In this document: piece after piece, positions 45,070 through 55,054 of the stretch
Position numbering within the stretch: the first letter of the stretch is position 1
Layout: every line of letters starts with the position of its first letter
Assembly: GCA_035649635.1 (NCBI GenBank)
Contig: DASRJE010000165.1
Coordinates: 62,001-126,000 of the forward strand
Direction: 5' to 3'
DNA length: 64,000 nt
Origin: Gp6-AA40 sp035649635
Lineage (GTDB): Bacteria > Acidobacteriota > Vicinamibacteria > Vicinamibacterales > UBA2999
Position numbers and translations under genes: made by a program
The notes under the pieces: generated by a model
Told to the model about the DNA's origin: nothing
What the model saw: only the letters and a program-made list of their open reading frames with translations
Database searches by the model: none

Positions 45070-45504
45070 ATGAAGAAGCTGTATGGTGCGGCGGCGATCG
45101 CGGCCGCGTTCGTTCTGGGTTTCCTGGCCCGTGGCGTCGTACCCGCGGAGCCGGTCGCGCACGCACAAGGCGGCCGCGTATTCGAGCTGCGGACCTACAC
45201 TGCGCCCGATGGAAAGCTCGCGGATCTGCACGCGCGATTCCGCAACCACACGATGCGGATCTTCAAGAAGCACGGCATCGAGAACATCATCTACTTTGCT
45301 CCTCAAGACGCCCCGCTATCTCAGAACACGCTGATCTACTTGGTGGCCCATCCCAGCCGGGAAGCCGCCGATCAGAACTGGGCTGCGTTCCAGAAAGATC
45401 CCGAGTGGCAAAAGGTCGCGAACGAGTCACAGGTGAACGGCAAGATCGTCGCGAAAGTGGATCGGATCTTCCTGACGCCGACGGATTATTCGCCGATGAA
45501 GTAG
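45070..45504 (+). CDS. NIPSNAP family protein, secreted
   Basis: 144 residues: a signal peptide (AAAIAAAFVLGFLARGVVP, with possible uncleaved anchor) followed by a ferredoxin-like NIPSNAP domain (FELRTYTAPDGKLADLHARFRNH, FKKHGIENIIYF, WAAFQKDPEWQKVANESQVNG). NIPSNAP domains are stress-responsive dimeric folds of uncertain biochemical role; secreted copies like this are common in Acidobacteria. Start fixed by the ribosome site GCGAGGAGC. It sits between the YCII gene and the first DUF4159 gene, all on the plus strand. Confidence 0.9.
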   Translation: MKKLYGAAAIAAAFVLGFLARGVVPAEPVAHAQGGRVFELRTYTAPDGKLADLHARFRNHTMRIFKKHGIENIIYFAPQDAPLSQNTLIYLVAHPSREAADQNWAAFQKDPEWQKVANESQVNGKIVAKVDRIFLTPTDYSPMK

Positions 45505-45542
45505 GCAGGCAGTCTGAAGTGGCTGGGGCGCGGTACACTGCG

Positions 45543-46394
45543 ATGATGGCAGTGCGAACGAGTCGCGCCGGCGCTTTTGCGCGGATACTGGTCGTTGCCG
45601 CCTTCCTGCTCACGACGGCCGGCTATACGTTTGCGCAGTTCGGGCGCGGCGGATTCTTCAACAGTCCCGTTCGTCCTGCGCCCCGCGCCTTTCCCGATCG
45701 CAACTTTGTCGTGTGCCGCCTGATGTACACCTCGGTACGCCGCGAGCCCTCGGGTGGCGGATGGCGCACTGACTATCCCTACGGTGAAATCAACCTGACT
45801 ATCCGCTTCTCGGAGCTGACGCGAACACCTGTCAGTTGGTCAGGCGAACACGAGCCGAATCATTACGTCGTGCGGCTGACCGATGACGAGCTGTTTCAAT
45901 GCCCCTTCAGCATGGCATCAGATGTGGGCACGATCGGCCTCACCCAGGAAGAGGCCGATCGGCTGCGACTGTATCTGCTCAAGGGTGGGTTTCTCTGGGT
46001 CGACGACTTCTGGGGGCCGCTGGCGTGGGAGCAGTGGACGCACGAGTTCAATAAAGTTCTTCCTCAGGAGCAGTACCCGATCGAAGACGTCCCACTTACC
46101 GATCCGATCTTCCAGTCGCAGTTCATCGTCGAGAAGGTCCCGCAAATCACCAACATCCAGTTCTGGCGCGCGACGCGCGGCCAGCAGACCTCCGAGCGCG
46201 GCGCCGATAGCGCGGTACCGCATTTCCGCGCCGTGCGCGACAGCCACGGCCGAATCATGGTGGTGATGACCCACAACACCGACATCGCAGACTCCTGGGA
46301 ACGTGAAGGAGAGGACCCGGCCTTCTTCTACCAGTTCTCGCCGGACGGCTACGCTGTGGGCGTCAACGTGCTCCTGCATGCGATGACGCACTAA
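45543..46394 (+). CDS. DUF4159 protein, secreted (paralogue 1)
   Basis: 283 residues: signal peptide (ILVVAAFLLTTAGYTFAQF), then the DUF4159 domain: FVVCRLMYTSVRRE, GWRTDYPYGEINLTIRFSELT, LLKGGFLWVDDFWG, SDGVG-like SQFIVEKVPQITNIQ and MVVMTHNTDIADSWEREGED. The fold is related to ThuA and class I glutamine amidotransferases but the usual catalytic Cys is absent. Closely resembles the gene at 58624 (about half identical by eye), and less the one at 59536. Two tandem ATGs make the first codon ambiguous by 3 bases. The function is unknown; its position relative to MoxR/VWA genes suggests partnership. Confidence 0.9.
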   Translation: MMAVRTSRAGAFARILVVAAFLLTTAGYTFAQFGRGGFFNSPVRPAPRAFPDRNFVVCRLMYTSVRREPSGGGWRTDYPYGEINLTIRFSELTRTPVSWSGEHEPNHYVVRLTDDELFQCPFSMASDVGTIGLTQEEADRLRLYLLKGGFLWVDDFWGPLAWEQWTHEFNKVLPQEQYPIEDVPLTDPIFQSQFIVEKVPQITNIQFWRATRGQQTSERGADSAVPHFRAVRDSHGRIMVVMTHNTDIADSWEREGEDPAFFYQFSPDGYAVGVNVLLHAMTH

Positions 46395-46400
46395 ACGGAA

Positions 46401-46464
46401 GTTCAAAGGTTGAAGTTCAAAGTTTGAAAGTAAGTGTGCTTTGAACTTTGACCTTTAAACTTTC
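46401..46464. repeat. TTCAAAG-type AT-rich inverted repeat
   Basis: Left words AAGTTCAAAGTTTGAAAG and right words CTTTGAACTTTGACCTTTAAAC form an imperfect stem around 46431-46438, directly after the DUF4159 stop. It ends 16 bases before the next GTG start. Composition is very different from flanking genes. Confidence 0.75.
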
Positions 46465-46479
46465 AGTCTGCGAACAGGA

Positions 46480-47634
46480 GTGACAGTCACGACAGTTCCC
46501 CACGGGACCGGGGGCGCGCACGCTCACCGAGTCATCTTCATAGACCTCGGCCGCTTTCTGGCGCTGGTTTTCATGCTGTACGGCCACACCGTGAGCGCGT
46601 TGCTGGCGCCGGAGTACCAGCGCGGCGCCTGGTTCGAGGTGTGGAATTTCCAACGCGGCCTCACCTCGAGCCTGTTCCTGCTGTTGTCGGGATTTGCGTT
46701 CAGCGTGGCGACGAGCCGGCATTGGGGAGCGCATCAGCGCTTGTCTCCAGCGGTCTTCAAGCGCGTGCGTCGATTCGGCCTCTTCCTGTTGCTCGGCTAC
46801 GCCATTCACTTTCCCGTCTCCCGGTTCAGCATGTTGCCGACGCTGACGGACGAGCAGTGGCGCTCGTTTCTCCAGGTGGACGTGCTGCAGTTGATCGGCG
46901 CGACATTTTTCATCGTGCAGGCGCTGGTCCTCGTCGTGCGATCGCGGCGCACGTTCATGGTCGCGGTCTTTGTCCTGGCGGTTGCCGTGGTCTCGTTGAC
47001 GCACTGGGTGTGGACGATCGACTGGTGGCAGCTAATGCCCCGGTGGCTTGCCGCATACATGTCTCCTGCACGCGGATCGCTGTTTCCGCTATTTCCGTGG
47101 GCGACCTATGTCCTGTTTGGGGCGGGAGTGGGACAGATCTACGTCGGGTGGGGCGCCGCCCGTCTCGCGAGTTATACGGCCTACGTCCTGCTCGCGCCGG
47201 GAATCGTCCTGTCAGGGCTCGGCTGGGGACTTACCGCCATTGAGAATGCGCCCTGGGGGCCGGATGCGTGGAACTTCATGCCGATCCAGCTCGCGATTCG
47301 CATTGGCGCCTGCCTGATCCTGCTGGCCGCCATCGCTCGAGCCAGCCAGCGCCTGACGCGTTTGCCCCGCTTTTTCGCGGCGGTCGCTCAGGAAACGCTT
47401 CCTATTTATTTCGTGCACTTGTGCGTCGTGTATGGCTCGATCTGGAACAACGGCCTGGCGATCTATTACGCGGCCTCGCTGGGGCCGGTGGCCACGCTCG
47501 CCTGCGTCCTGTTTTTGCTGGCGACAATGGCTGCACTTGGCTGGTACTGGCACGGGCTCAAACACGCTCGTCCCCGCCTGGCGCGGCGGGTCACGGCCGG
47601 GGTGGCGGCGCTGCTGGTGATCCAACTTCTCTAG
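46480..47634 (+). CDS. HGSNAT/acyltransferase-like membrane protein
   Basis: 384 residues, about ten membrane segments, GTG start. Similar to the heparan-alpha-glucosaminide N-acetyltransferase catalytic-like (DUF1624/YeiB-related) family: FIDLGRFLALVFMLYGHTVSALL with the conserved His, SLFLLLSGFAFSVATS, LQVDVLQLIGATFF, LFPLFPWATYVLFGAGVGQIY, and LPIYFVHLCVVYG near the C-terminus. Such proteins transfer acetyl groups across membranes to sugars or glycans. The substrate is unknown. It lies between the DUF4159 gene and the VWA/GATase gene, 34 bases before the latter. Confidence 0.82.
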   Translation: MTVTTVPHGTGGAHAHRVIFIDLGRFLALVFMLYGHTVSALLAPEYQRGAWFEVWNFQRGLTSSLFLLLSGFAFSVATSRHWGAHQRLSPAVFKRVRRFGLFLLLGYAIHFPVSRFSMLPTLTDEQWRSFLQVDVLQLIGATFFIVQALVLVVRSRRTFMVAVFVLAVAVVSLTHWVWTIDWWQLMPRWLAAYMSPARGSLFPLFPWATYVLFGAGVGQIYVGWGAARLASYTAYVLLAPGIVLSGLGWGLTAIENAPWGPDAWNFMPIQLAIRIGACLILLAAIARASQRLTRLPRFFAAVAQETLPIYFVHLCVVYGSIWNNGLAIYYAASLGPVATLACVLFLLATMAALGWYWHGLKHARPRLARRVTAGVAALLVIQLL

Positions 47635-47668
47635 TACAATCCCTGCTTTCTCTTTCCCCGAGGCGCTG

Positions 47669-49966
47669 ATGTTTGACGCCCTGTTCGAGGCGCTTTTCTC
47701 GTATCGGCCGGTCGTCTTTCGCGAGGGCGATTTCCGCTTCGACGTCACGACCGCCTCGTTTGTTGCGGCGGTACTCGTCGGCGTCGTCGTGGCAGCCGCA
47801 ATCTTCACCTACCGGAGAGTGCAGGTCGCCGATGGACGCGTTCGGGACCGCGTCATCCTGACGGCGCTTCGGGTGGCGGCCCTCGGACTGGTGCTGTTTT
47901 GCCTGTTCCGTCCCACACTCGTTGTTCGTGCCGCCGTCAATCAGCAGAACGTGGTCGCCGTTCTCCTCGATGACTCGCGCAGCATGCAGATCCCCGACCT
48001 GGACGGCAAGGCGCGGGGAACGTTTGTCAAGGAGCAGTTCGGTGCGCCAGACAGCCCCGTCATGAAGGCGCTGTCAGATCGGTTTCTGGTACGTCCATTT
48101 CGCTTCTCAACGACGGCCACGCGCGTGGCGTCGGGGAACGCCCTTACCTTCAACGGTTCGCAGACCAAGCTCGGTGCGGCGCTTGACGGCGTGCGCGACG
48201 AACTGGCGGGACTTCCGGTCGCTGGCGTCGTGCTCGTCTCCGACGGTGCTGACACCGGCGATACCGCACTGAACGAAGCGCTCCTGGCGCTCAAGGCCGA
48301 GAAGCTTCCAGTATTCACGGTTGGCGTTGGCGCCGAGGCGCTTCCCCGCGATATCCAGATCGACCGCGTGAGCACACCGCGATCGGTGTTGAAGGATGCC
48401 TCACTGCTTCTCGACGTCGTGGTCAGGCAGACCGGCTACAACGGACGCACCGTCACCGTCGATGTCGAGGACGAAGGACGAATCGTCGGCTCGGAGAAGG
48501 TGCAGTTACCGTCTGACGGATCGCCGGCATCGGTCCGCGTCCGGGCAACTGCGGCCGAGTCGGGTCCACGCCTCTTCACGTTCCGTGTCGCGCCCGTCGA
48601 TGGCGAGCTCGTTCCCCAGAACAACGTGCGCGAGGCGCTCATCGATGTTCGCGACGCAAAGGAGCGAATCCTCTACTTCGAGGGAGAGCCGCGCTTCGAG
48701 ATGAAGTTCCTTCGTCGCGCGGTGGCCGACGACAAGAATCTCGAGGTTGTCGCGCTTCAGCGAACCGCGGACAACAAATACATGCGGATCCTGGGTACCA
48801 ACCCCGATCCAGAAGAGCTCGTGGGTGGTTTCCCGAAGACGCGCGAGGAGTTGTTTGCCTATCGCGGTCTGATTCTGGGAAGCGTCGAGGCCGGCGCGTT
48901 CTCAGGTGATCAGCTTCAGATGATCGCGGACTTCGTCGATCGTCGCGGCGGTGGTCTGCTGATGCTGGGTGGTGCTCGATCGTTTGGCGAAGGCGGGTAC
49001 GGTGGCACGCCGGTAGCGGATGCGCTCCCACTCCTCATCGACGCTCGCAAACGTGCGTCTGATCCGGCCCCTCTTGTGCGGCTGAAGGTCGCGCCGACCC
49101 GCGCCGGACAAGGTCATGCCGTGACACAGATTGCCGACTCCGAGACGGCATCCGTCGCGCGTTGGCCAGAATTGCCGCTCGTGACGTCTATTAATGAAGA
49201 CCTCCCGGTCAAGCCGGGTGCGACTGTGTTGCTCAACGGAACCGACGAGCGTGGACGGGAGCGAGTCGTGTTGGCGTCCCAGCGTTTCGGCCGCGGCAAG
49301 GCGATTGCTTTGACGCTCCAGGATACCTGGCAGTGGCAGATGCACGTGTCCATCCCTCTCGAGGATCAGACCCACGAGCACTACTGGCGTCAGATGATGC
49401 GGTGGCTCATCGAGGGCGTGCCCAACACCGTGGATGTGCGCGTGCCGGATCGCGTCGAGGCAGGTGATGCGGTCACGATCGAGGCGACCGTCGTGGATAA
49501 ACAGTTCGTCGAGCTCAACGATGCGACTGTCATGGCCCAGGTGGCCAAGCCCGGTGGGACCACGATGACCTTGCCGCTGCAATGGACTGGCGAACGTGAT
49601 GGCGAATACAAAGGAACGTTCGTGAGCGCGGAATCAGGCGCATACGAGGTCACGGTCGATGCCACACGGTCCGGCGGTCAGGTCGTTGGTTCGGGATCGG
49701 GTTTCGTTCGTGCGGGTCCAGGCGAGGCGGAATTCTTCGATCCGACGATGCACGGCGCCCCGCTGCGCCGGATCGCGGAAGAGACCGGCGGCCGTTTTTA
49801 TACGGCGGATGGCGTCAAGGGTCTCGCCGAAGACATCCGCTACGCGGGCCGCGGTGTCACGTCGGTCGAACAGCGCGAACTGTGGAACATGCCCATCATC
49901 CTCATTTCGCTGATGGGCCTGGTCTGCGCGGAGTGGGGCTACCGTCGTCTCGTCGGGCTGGCCTGA
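47669..49966 (+). CDS. Membrane VWA/GATase-like protein
   Basis: 765 residues. Two N-terminal helices (about 30-48 and 63-82), a VWA domain (VVAVLLDDSRSM with DxSxS at 101-105, VSDGADTGD), an Ig-like middle (TVDVEDEGRIVGS), a class I glutamine amidotransferase-like region (RILYFEGEPRFEMKFLRRA, GGGLLMLGGARSFGEGGYG) and a further beta domain, ending in a C-terminal helix (MPIILISLMGLVCAEWGYR). The GATase-like part lacks an obvious Cys, so a scaffold role is likely. It is the first gene of a run ending at 60294 and shares BatA-like organisation with the protein at 52990. Confidence 0.85.
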   Translation: MFDALFEALFSYRPVVFREGDFRFDVTTASFVAAVLVGVVVAAAIFTYRRVQVADGRVRDRVILTALRVAALGLVLFCLFRPTLVVRAAVNQQNVVAVLLDDSRSMQIPDLDGKARGTFVKEQFGAPDSPVMKALSDRFLVRPFRFSTTATRVASGNALTFNGSQTKLGAALDGVRDELAGLPVAGVVLVSDGADTGDTALNEALLALKAEKLPVFTVGVGAEALPRDIQIDRVSTPRSVLKDASLLLDVVVRQTGYNGRTVTVDVEDEGRIVGSEKVQLPSDGSPASVRVRATAAESGPRLFTFRVAPVDGELVPQNNVREALIDVRDAKERILYFEGEPRFEMKFLRRAVADDKNLEVVALQRTADNKYMRILGTNPDPEELVGGFPKTREELFAYRGLILGSVEAGAFSGDQLQMIADFVDRRGGGLLMLGGARSFGEGGYGGTPVADALPLLIDARKRASDPAPLVRLKVAPTRAGQGHAVTQIADSETASVARWPELPLVTSINEDLPVKPGATVLLNGTDERGRERVVLASQRFGRGKAIALTLQDTWQWQMHVSIPLEDQTHEHYWRQMMRWLIEGVPNTVDVRVPDRVEAGDAVTIEATVVDKQFVELNDATVMAQVAKPGGTTMTLPLQWTGERDGEYKGTFVSAESGAYEVTVDATRSGGQVVGSGSGFVRAGPGEAEFFDPTMHGAPLRRIAEETGGRFYTADGVKGLAEDIRYAGRGVTSVEQRELWNMPIILISLMGLVCAEWGYRRLVGLA

Positions 49967-49975
49967 AGTTTCCAT

Positions 49976-50899
49976 ATGTTGAAGGTCTTCCTCCTCATCG
50001 TTGTCGGGCTTGGCGGTGACGCCGAGACGGCCAAGACCTTTCACCGATGGAGCAACACGCTCGCGGAGGCCTCCGAGCGGCTCGGCGTGACCTCCGAGCG
50101 TCTGGTGTACCTCGTTGGCGAGCCAGTCGAGGGAGACGCTCGCGTATCCGGACGCGCGACGAAGGAAGAGGTCACGAAAGCGCTCACGAAGTTCGCGGGC
50201 GCGGCGGGTGCCGACGATCTCGTCTTCATCGCGCTGATCGGCCACGGTCAGTGGGACGGCCGGTCCGCCAAGTTCAATATGCCCGGGCCGGATATGGGCC
50301 CGGAAGATTTCGATGTCCTGCTGAAGAAGCTTCCAACCAAGAAGATCGTGTTCGTGAACACGGCGAGCTCGAGCGCTCCATTTCTCGAGGCGTTGTCGGC
50401 GCCGGGCCGCACCCTGGTGTCGGCGACTCGCAGCGGCGCGGAGCACTACACGACGCTCTTCGGCGGGTACTTCGTGGACGCGCTGAATTCCCCGAACGCC
50501 GACGCGGACAAGAACAAGCGCGTCAGCGTCCTCGAGGCCTTCCAGTTCGCGAAAGCCGAGGTTGCGCGTGCGTACGAGCGCGAGGGGCTGCTTGCGACCG
50601 AACATCCCATGCTCGACGACGATGGCGACAAGAAAGGGAGTGCGGATCCCTCTCCGACCGGCGCCGATGGCAAAGTGGCGGCGGTTCTGTCGCTCGGCGA
50701 TGCCAGCGAAGAGGGGTTGCCGTCGGACCCGAAGTTGCGAGCGCTCCACCTTGAACGGCGTGAGATGGAACGGCGCGTAGAGTCGCTCCGATTGCTGAAG
50801 GACAGCATGGACCCGGCGCGTTACACCTCGGAGCTGGAGAAACTGGTTACGGAGATCGCGTTGAAGACGCGCGAAATTCGCGCGGCGGAGGGGAAATAA
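49976..50899 (+). CDS. Caspase/C13-fold protein lacking the catalytic Cys
   Basis: 307 residues with a hydrophobic N-terminus that could be a signal peptide (LKVFLLIVVGLGG). The caspase-like domain (about 15-215) shows the GHG motif at H90 (FIALIGHGQ) preceded by DDLVF, but where peptidases have C in a D/N-x-C-x-S/G motif this protein has NTASSSAPF (128-136), so the nucleophile is absent. DADKNKRVSVLEAF resembles the downstream helix of C13/caspase-like relatives. A charged helical C-terminus (about 250-300) looks coiled-coil. Probably a non-catalytic partner within the MoxR operon, or it uses another residue. It follows the VWA/GATase gene by 9 bases. Confidence 0.75.
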   Translation: MLKVFLLIVVGLGGDAETAKTFHRWSNTLAEASERLGVTSERLVYLVGEPVEGDARVSGRATKEEVTKALTKFAGAAGADDLVFIALIGHGQWDGRSAKFNMPGPDMGPEDFDVLLKKLPTKKIVFVNTASSSAPFLEALSAPGRTLVSATRSGAEHYTTLFGGYFVDALNSPNADADKNKRVSVLEAFQFAKAEVARAYEREGLLATEHPMLDDDGDKKGSADPSPTGADGKVAAVLSLGDASEEGLPSDPKLRALHLERREMERRVESLRLLKDSMDPARYTSELEKLVTEIALKTREIRAAEGK

Positions 50900-50991
50900 G
50901 GGGTCGGGAGGCATTTGTGGAGGACACTCCCGAACGTCACGTCGAGGGAAATGAAGCAGGGAAATGTCCTGATCAAATGACTCCCGACCCC
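50900..50991. repeat. GGGGTCGGGAG inverted-repeat element (REP/MITE-like)
   Basis: Left arm GGGGTCGGGAGGCATTT (50900-50916) and right arm AAATGACTCCCGACCCC (50975-50991) are inverted copies with one mismatch, and inner segments AGGACACTCCC and GGGAAATGTCCT are also complementary, giving arms of about 32 bases. It separates the caspase-like gene from the MoxR gene; the MoxR ribosome site begins 4 bases after it. Confidence 0.85.
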
Positions 50992-51005
50992 ATTTGGAGG
51001 ACCCG

Positions 51006-52046
<1,041 letters not shown>

Positions 52047-52961
52047 ATGGCGGTTGAAGTCCACGCCATCCCCGGCGCCCAGTTCATGGATCCCGCTGTG
52101 CTCGCGCGCATCGGGAACCTCGAGCTGATCTCGCGCGCGGTCGCGGATGGGTTCATCAACGGCCTGCACAAAGCGCCGTACTTCGGCGCGTCCGTCGACT
52201 TCGCGGAGCATCGTGGCTACGTGCCCGGCGACGACATCCGCCGGATGGACTGGCGGCTGTGGGCTCGTACGGACCGCTACTACATCAAGGAGTACGAGGC
52301 CGAGACGAACATGAACTTCTCGGTGCTGATGGATGTGTCGAAGTCGATGGACTACGGCAGCCGCGGCATCACGAAGTTCGACTACGCCCGCATTCTCACA
52401 GCCTGCCTGACGAACCTCGTGCACCACCAGCGGGATCGCGTGGGGTTCGTGGCGTTCGATGACGAGGTCGTCGAGTACGTGCCGCCGTCGGCCAAGCACA
52501 TGGAGACCGTGCTGCATGTGCTCGATCGCTTGAAGCCGGGCCGGCCCGGCAACCTGAAAGGGCCGCTGCACAAGCTGGCGGAGCATTTCGGCCGCCGCGG
52601 CGTTGTGGTGATCGTCTCCGATTTCTACGATGATCCCGATGCCATCCTGGATGCGGTCTCGCCGTTGCGCTTCCGTGGTCAGGATCTGATCGCGTTCCAC
52701 GTTCTCGACCCGACGGAGCTCGAGTTCGGGTTCACCGATGCGCAGCCGTTCGAGGATCTGGAGAGCGGGGAGCAGATGCCGGTTGTGCCCGAGGCGTTCC
52801 GGGAGGAATATCGGTCGCTGGTGCGCGCGCACATCGACGCGTTGACGAAGAGTTTTGCCGGCGTCCGTGTCGACTACTCGATGCTCGACACGTCGAAGCC
52901 GTTGGACCACGCGCTCTACAAGTATCTGGGCAGCCGGTCGAAGATGATGAGGATTCGGTAG
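52047..52961 (+). CDS. DUF58 protein (VWA-like)
   Basis: 304 residues, no membrane segments. DUF58 signature: YFGASVDFAEHRGYVPGDDIR, RMDWRLWARTDRYYIKEYEAE, then a VWA-like domain with LMDVSKSMDYG (MIDAS DxSxS) and VSDFYDDP. DUF58 proteins work with MoxR ATPases, probably as adaptors to the membrane VWA protein. The ATG directly follows the MoxR stop, indicating tight coupling. Cytoplasmic localisation predicted. The next gene starts after 28 bases. Confidence 0.93.
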   Translation: MAVEVHAIPGAQFMDPAVLARIGNLELISRAVADGFINGLHKAPYFGASVDFAEHRGYVPGDDIRRMDWRLWARTDRYYIKEYEAETNMNFSVLMDVSKSMDYGSRGITKFDYARILTACLTNLVHHQRDRVGFVAFDDEVVEYVPPSAKHMETVLHVLDRLKPGRPGNLKGPLHKLAEHFGRRGVVVIVSDFYDDPDAILDAVSPLRFRGQDLIAFHVLDPTELEFGFTDAQPFEDLESGEQMPVVPEAFREEYRSLVRAHIDALTKSFAGVRVDYSMLDTSKPLDHALYKYLGSRSKMMRIR

Positions 52962-52989
52962 GCTTTTTGGGCTCTGGCCCTGGAGTGAA

Positions 52990-55014
52990 ATGAGTTTTCT
53001 CGCGCCCCTGTTCTTCGCCGCCCTCGCTGGCCTGCTCATTCCCGTGCTGCTGCACCTCACGCAGCGCGAGAAGAAGCAGATCGTCCGCTTCCCGTCGCTG
53101 ATGTTCGTGCGGCGAATCCCGTATCAGTCGGTGCGGCGCCGCAAGATTCAGAACTGGCTGCTGCTGATGGTGCGAATGGCGGCGCTTGCGCTGATCATCC
53201 TGGCGTTCACGCGCCCCTTGCTCAATCGCACGGATGTGCCCACCGGCGGCGCGGCGGCGCGCGAAGTCGTCATCCTGCTCGATACGAGCTACAGCATGGG
53301 ATACGGCGATCGGTGGACGCGTGCACAGGCGGCGGCGCGTGAGCAGATCAACGGGATCAATGCATCGGATCGTGGTTCGGTCGTGCTGTTTGGATCCGGC
53401 GCCGACATCCAGCTCCGTTCGACCTCCGAACGGTCCCGTCTGCAGGCAACGGTCGATTCAGCCGCCCCGAGCCCGTCGGCCACGCGGTTCTCGCCGGCGC
53501 TGAAGGTCGCCGGCAGCATCCTGGCCGAATCGACGTTGCCGAAGCGCGAGGTCGTGATCATCAGTGACTTTCAACGGGGTGGGTGGCGCGGTGAAGAAGG
53601 CGCCAAGCTGCCCGAAGGCACAACGCTGACGCCGGTCGCCATCCAGGATCCGGCGGACAAACCAAATCTGACGGTGACGGGCGTGACGTTTGCACGCTCC
53701 TCTTTCTCCAATCAGCAGCGCCTCGTCGTCACGGCGGGGGTCACCAATCGAACCGAACAGAAAGTATCGGGCGGCTCGATGACGCTCGAGGTCGGCGGGC
53801 TCACGATTGCCACCAAGCCGGTAGCCGTCGAAGGCGGCAGCAGCGCGTCGGTTGCCTTCGACCCGTTTATCGTGAGCGGCCGCAACACGCGCGCAAGCGT
53901 TCGACTCTCTGAGGATGCGCTCGGGACGGATAACACGTTCAACTTCGTCGTGTCGCCGATAGAGCCCGTTCACATCACCGTCCTGGATCGCGGGACCGCA
54001 GCGTCGGCCCTGTATCTCACTCGGGTTCTGTCGATCGGCGAATCACCGAAGTTTGAAACCGTCTTCCGCCAGGTTGATGCGCTGACGGACGAAGATCTGC
54101 GACGCAGCGCCGTGATCGTGTTGAACGACGTCGAAGTCGGCGCGCCCCTGGCCAAGAGACTCGCTCGTTACGTCGAGCAGGGTGGTGGGATGTTCGTGGC
54201 CACGGGACCGCGCGCGAGATGGCCCCAGGAAGTGGACACGCTGCCCGCGACGGTCGGGCAACCCGTGGATCGTACTCGCGGCGATGCCGCGCGTGTGGGC
54301 GGGCTCGAATACGGTCATCCGGTCTTCGAGCCGTTCCGCGCGCCACGCAGCGGGGACTTCTCCTCGATTCCCGTGTACGGGTATCGCAACCTGACTGCCG
54401 CGATGGGTGCGCAGGTACTCGCGCGTTTCGACGCCGGAACGCCCGCGGTGGTCGAACGTCGCGTTGGACGAGGACGCGTGCTGCTGTGGGGATCCACGCT
54501 CGACGTGTCCTGGAGCGATCTCCCCACCAAGCCGGTCTTTCTCCCGTTCGTTCACCAGGCAATTCGGCACCTGGCCGGGTACGCCGAACCAGAGCCATGG
54601 CTGACCGTCGGGCAGGTGTTCAACACGTCCGCCGTGTCGGCTCGGGGAAATACGGTTCAACGCGTCGTGCTCACACCGTCAGGACGTCGGCTCCCGCTGG
54701 ATGACGAGGGGACCGATGTTCTCGAGCTGACGGAACAGGGCTTTTACGAAGTCCGCGGCGACGCCAATCAGGCAGATGCGATCGTGGCTGCTAACGTCGA
54801 CCCGGCCGAGGCGGACTTGACGCCCATGGATCCGAACGAAATCAGGGCAGCGGCGGTCGACGCTGGAGCGGAGGCCACCGGCACACCGGCCGGCGTCCCG
54901 CTCACTCCTGAAGCCCGTGAGAAAAATCAGCGGTTGTGGTGGTATTTGCTGGTGGTCGGCATCCTGCTGCTCGGCGCGGATACTCTCCTGTCCAACCGTA
55001 TGGCGAAGGCGTAA
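52990..55014 (+). CDS. BatA-type membrane protein with VWA domain
   Basis: 674 residues. The BatA N-terminal module (FLAPLFFAALAGLLIPVLLH, FPSLMFVRRIPYQ, RKIQNWLLLMVRMAALALII) gives two helices (about 5-22, 55-76); the VWA domain has LLDTSYSM with DxSxS at D98 and ISDFQRGGW. A middle Ig-like region and a GATase-like segment (YVEQGGGMFVATGPRARWPQE) follow, with a C-terminal helix (LWWYLLVVGILLLGADTLLS). Orientation predicted: VWA in the periplasm or cytoplasm cannot be fixed from sequence. It shares general design with the protein at 47669. Part of the MoxR operon. Confidence 0.9.
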   Translation: MSFLAPLFFAALAGLLIPVLLHLTQREKKQIVRFPSLMFVRRIPYQSVRRRKIQNWLLLMVRMAALALIILAFTRPLLNRTDVPTGGAAAREVVILLDTSYSMGYGDRWTRAQAAAREQINGINASDRGSVVLFGSGADIQLRSTSERSRLQATVDSAAPSPSATRFSPALKVAGSILAESTLPKREVVIISDFQRGGWRGEEGAKLPEGTTLTPVAIQDPADKPNLTVTGVTFARSSFSNQQRLVVTAGVTNRTEQKVSGGSMTLEVGGLTIATKPVAVEGGSSASVAFDPFIVSGRNTRASVRLSEDALGTDNTFNFVVSPIEPVHITVLDRGTAASALYLTRVLSIGESPKFETVFRQVDALTDEDLRRSAVIVLNDVEVGAPLAKRLARYVEQGGGMFVATGPRARWPQEVDTLPATVGQPVDRTRGDAARVGGLEYGHPVFEPFRAPRSGDFSSIPVYGYRNLTAAMGAQVLARFDAGTPAVVERRVGRGRVLLWGSTLDVSWSDLPTKPVFLPFVHQAIRHLAGYAEPEPWLTVGQVFNTSAVSARGNTVQRVVLTPSGRRLPLDDEGTDVLELTEQGFYEVRGDANQADAIVAANVDPAEADLTPMDPNEIRAAAVDAGAEATGTPAGVPLTPEAREKNQRLWWYLLVVGILLLGADTLLSNRMAKA

Positions 55015-55054
55015 ACTACGAGCAACCGGCAACGAGCCAGCCTGGAGGCCCTTC

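Noticed and set aside
54917..55054. Upstream extension of the 1190-residue coiled-coil protein
   Set aside because: Overlaps the BatA gene end, Cys/Trp-rich without homology; a GGAGG site precedes the Met at 55055.
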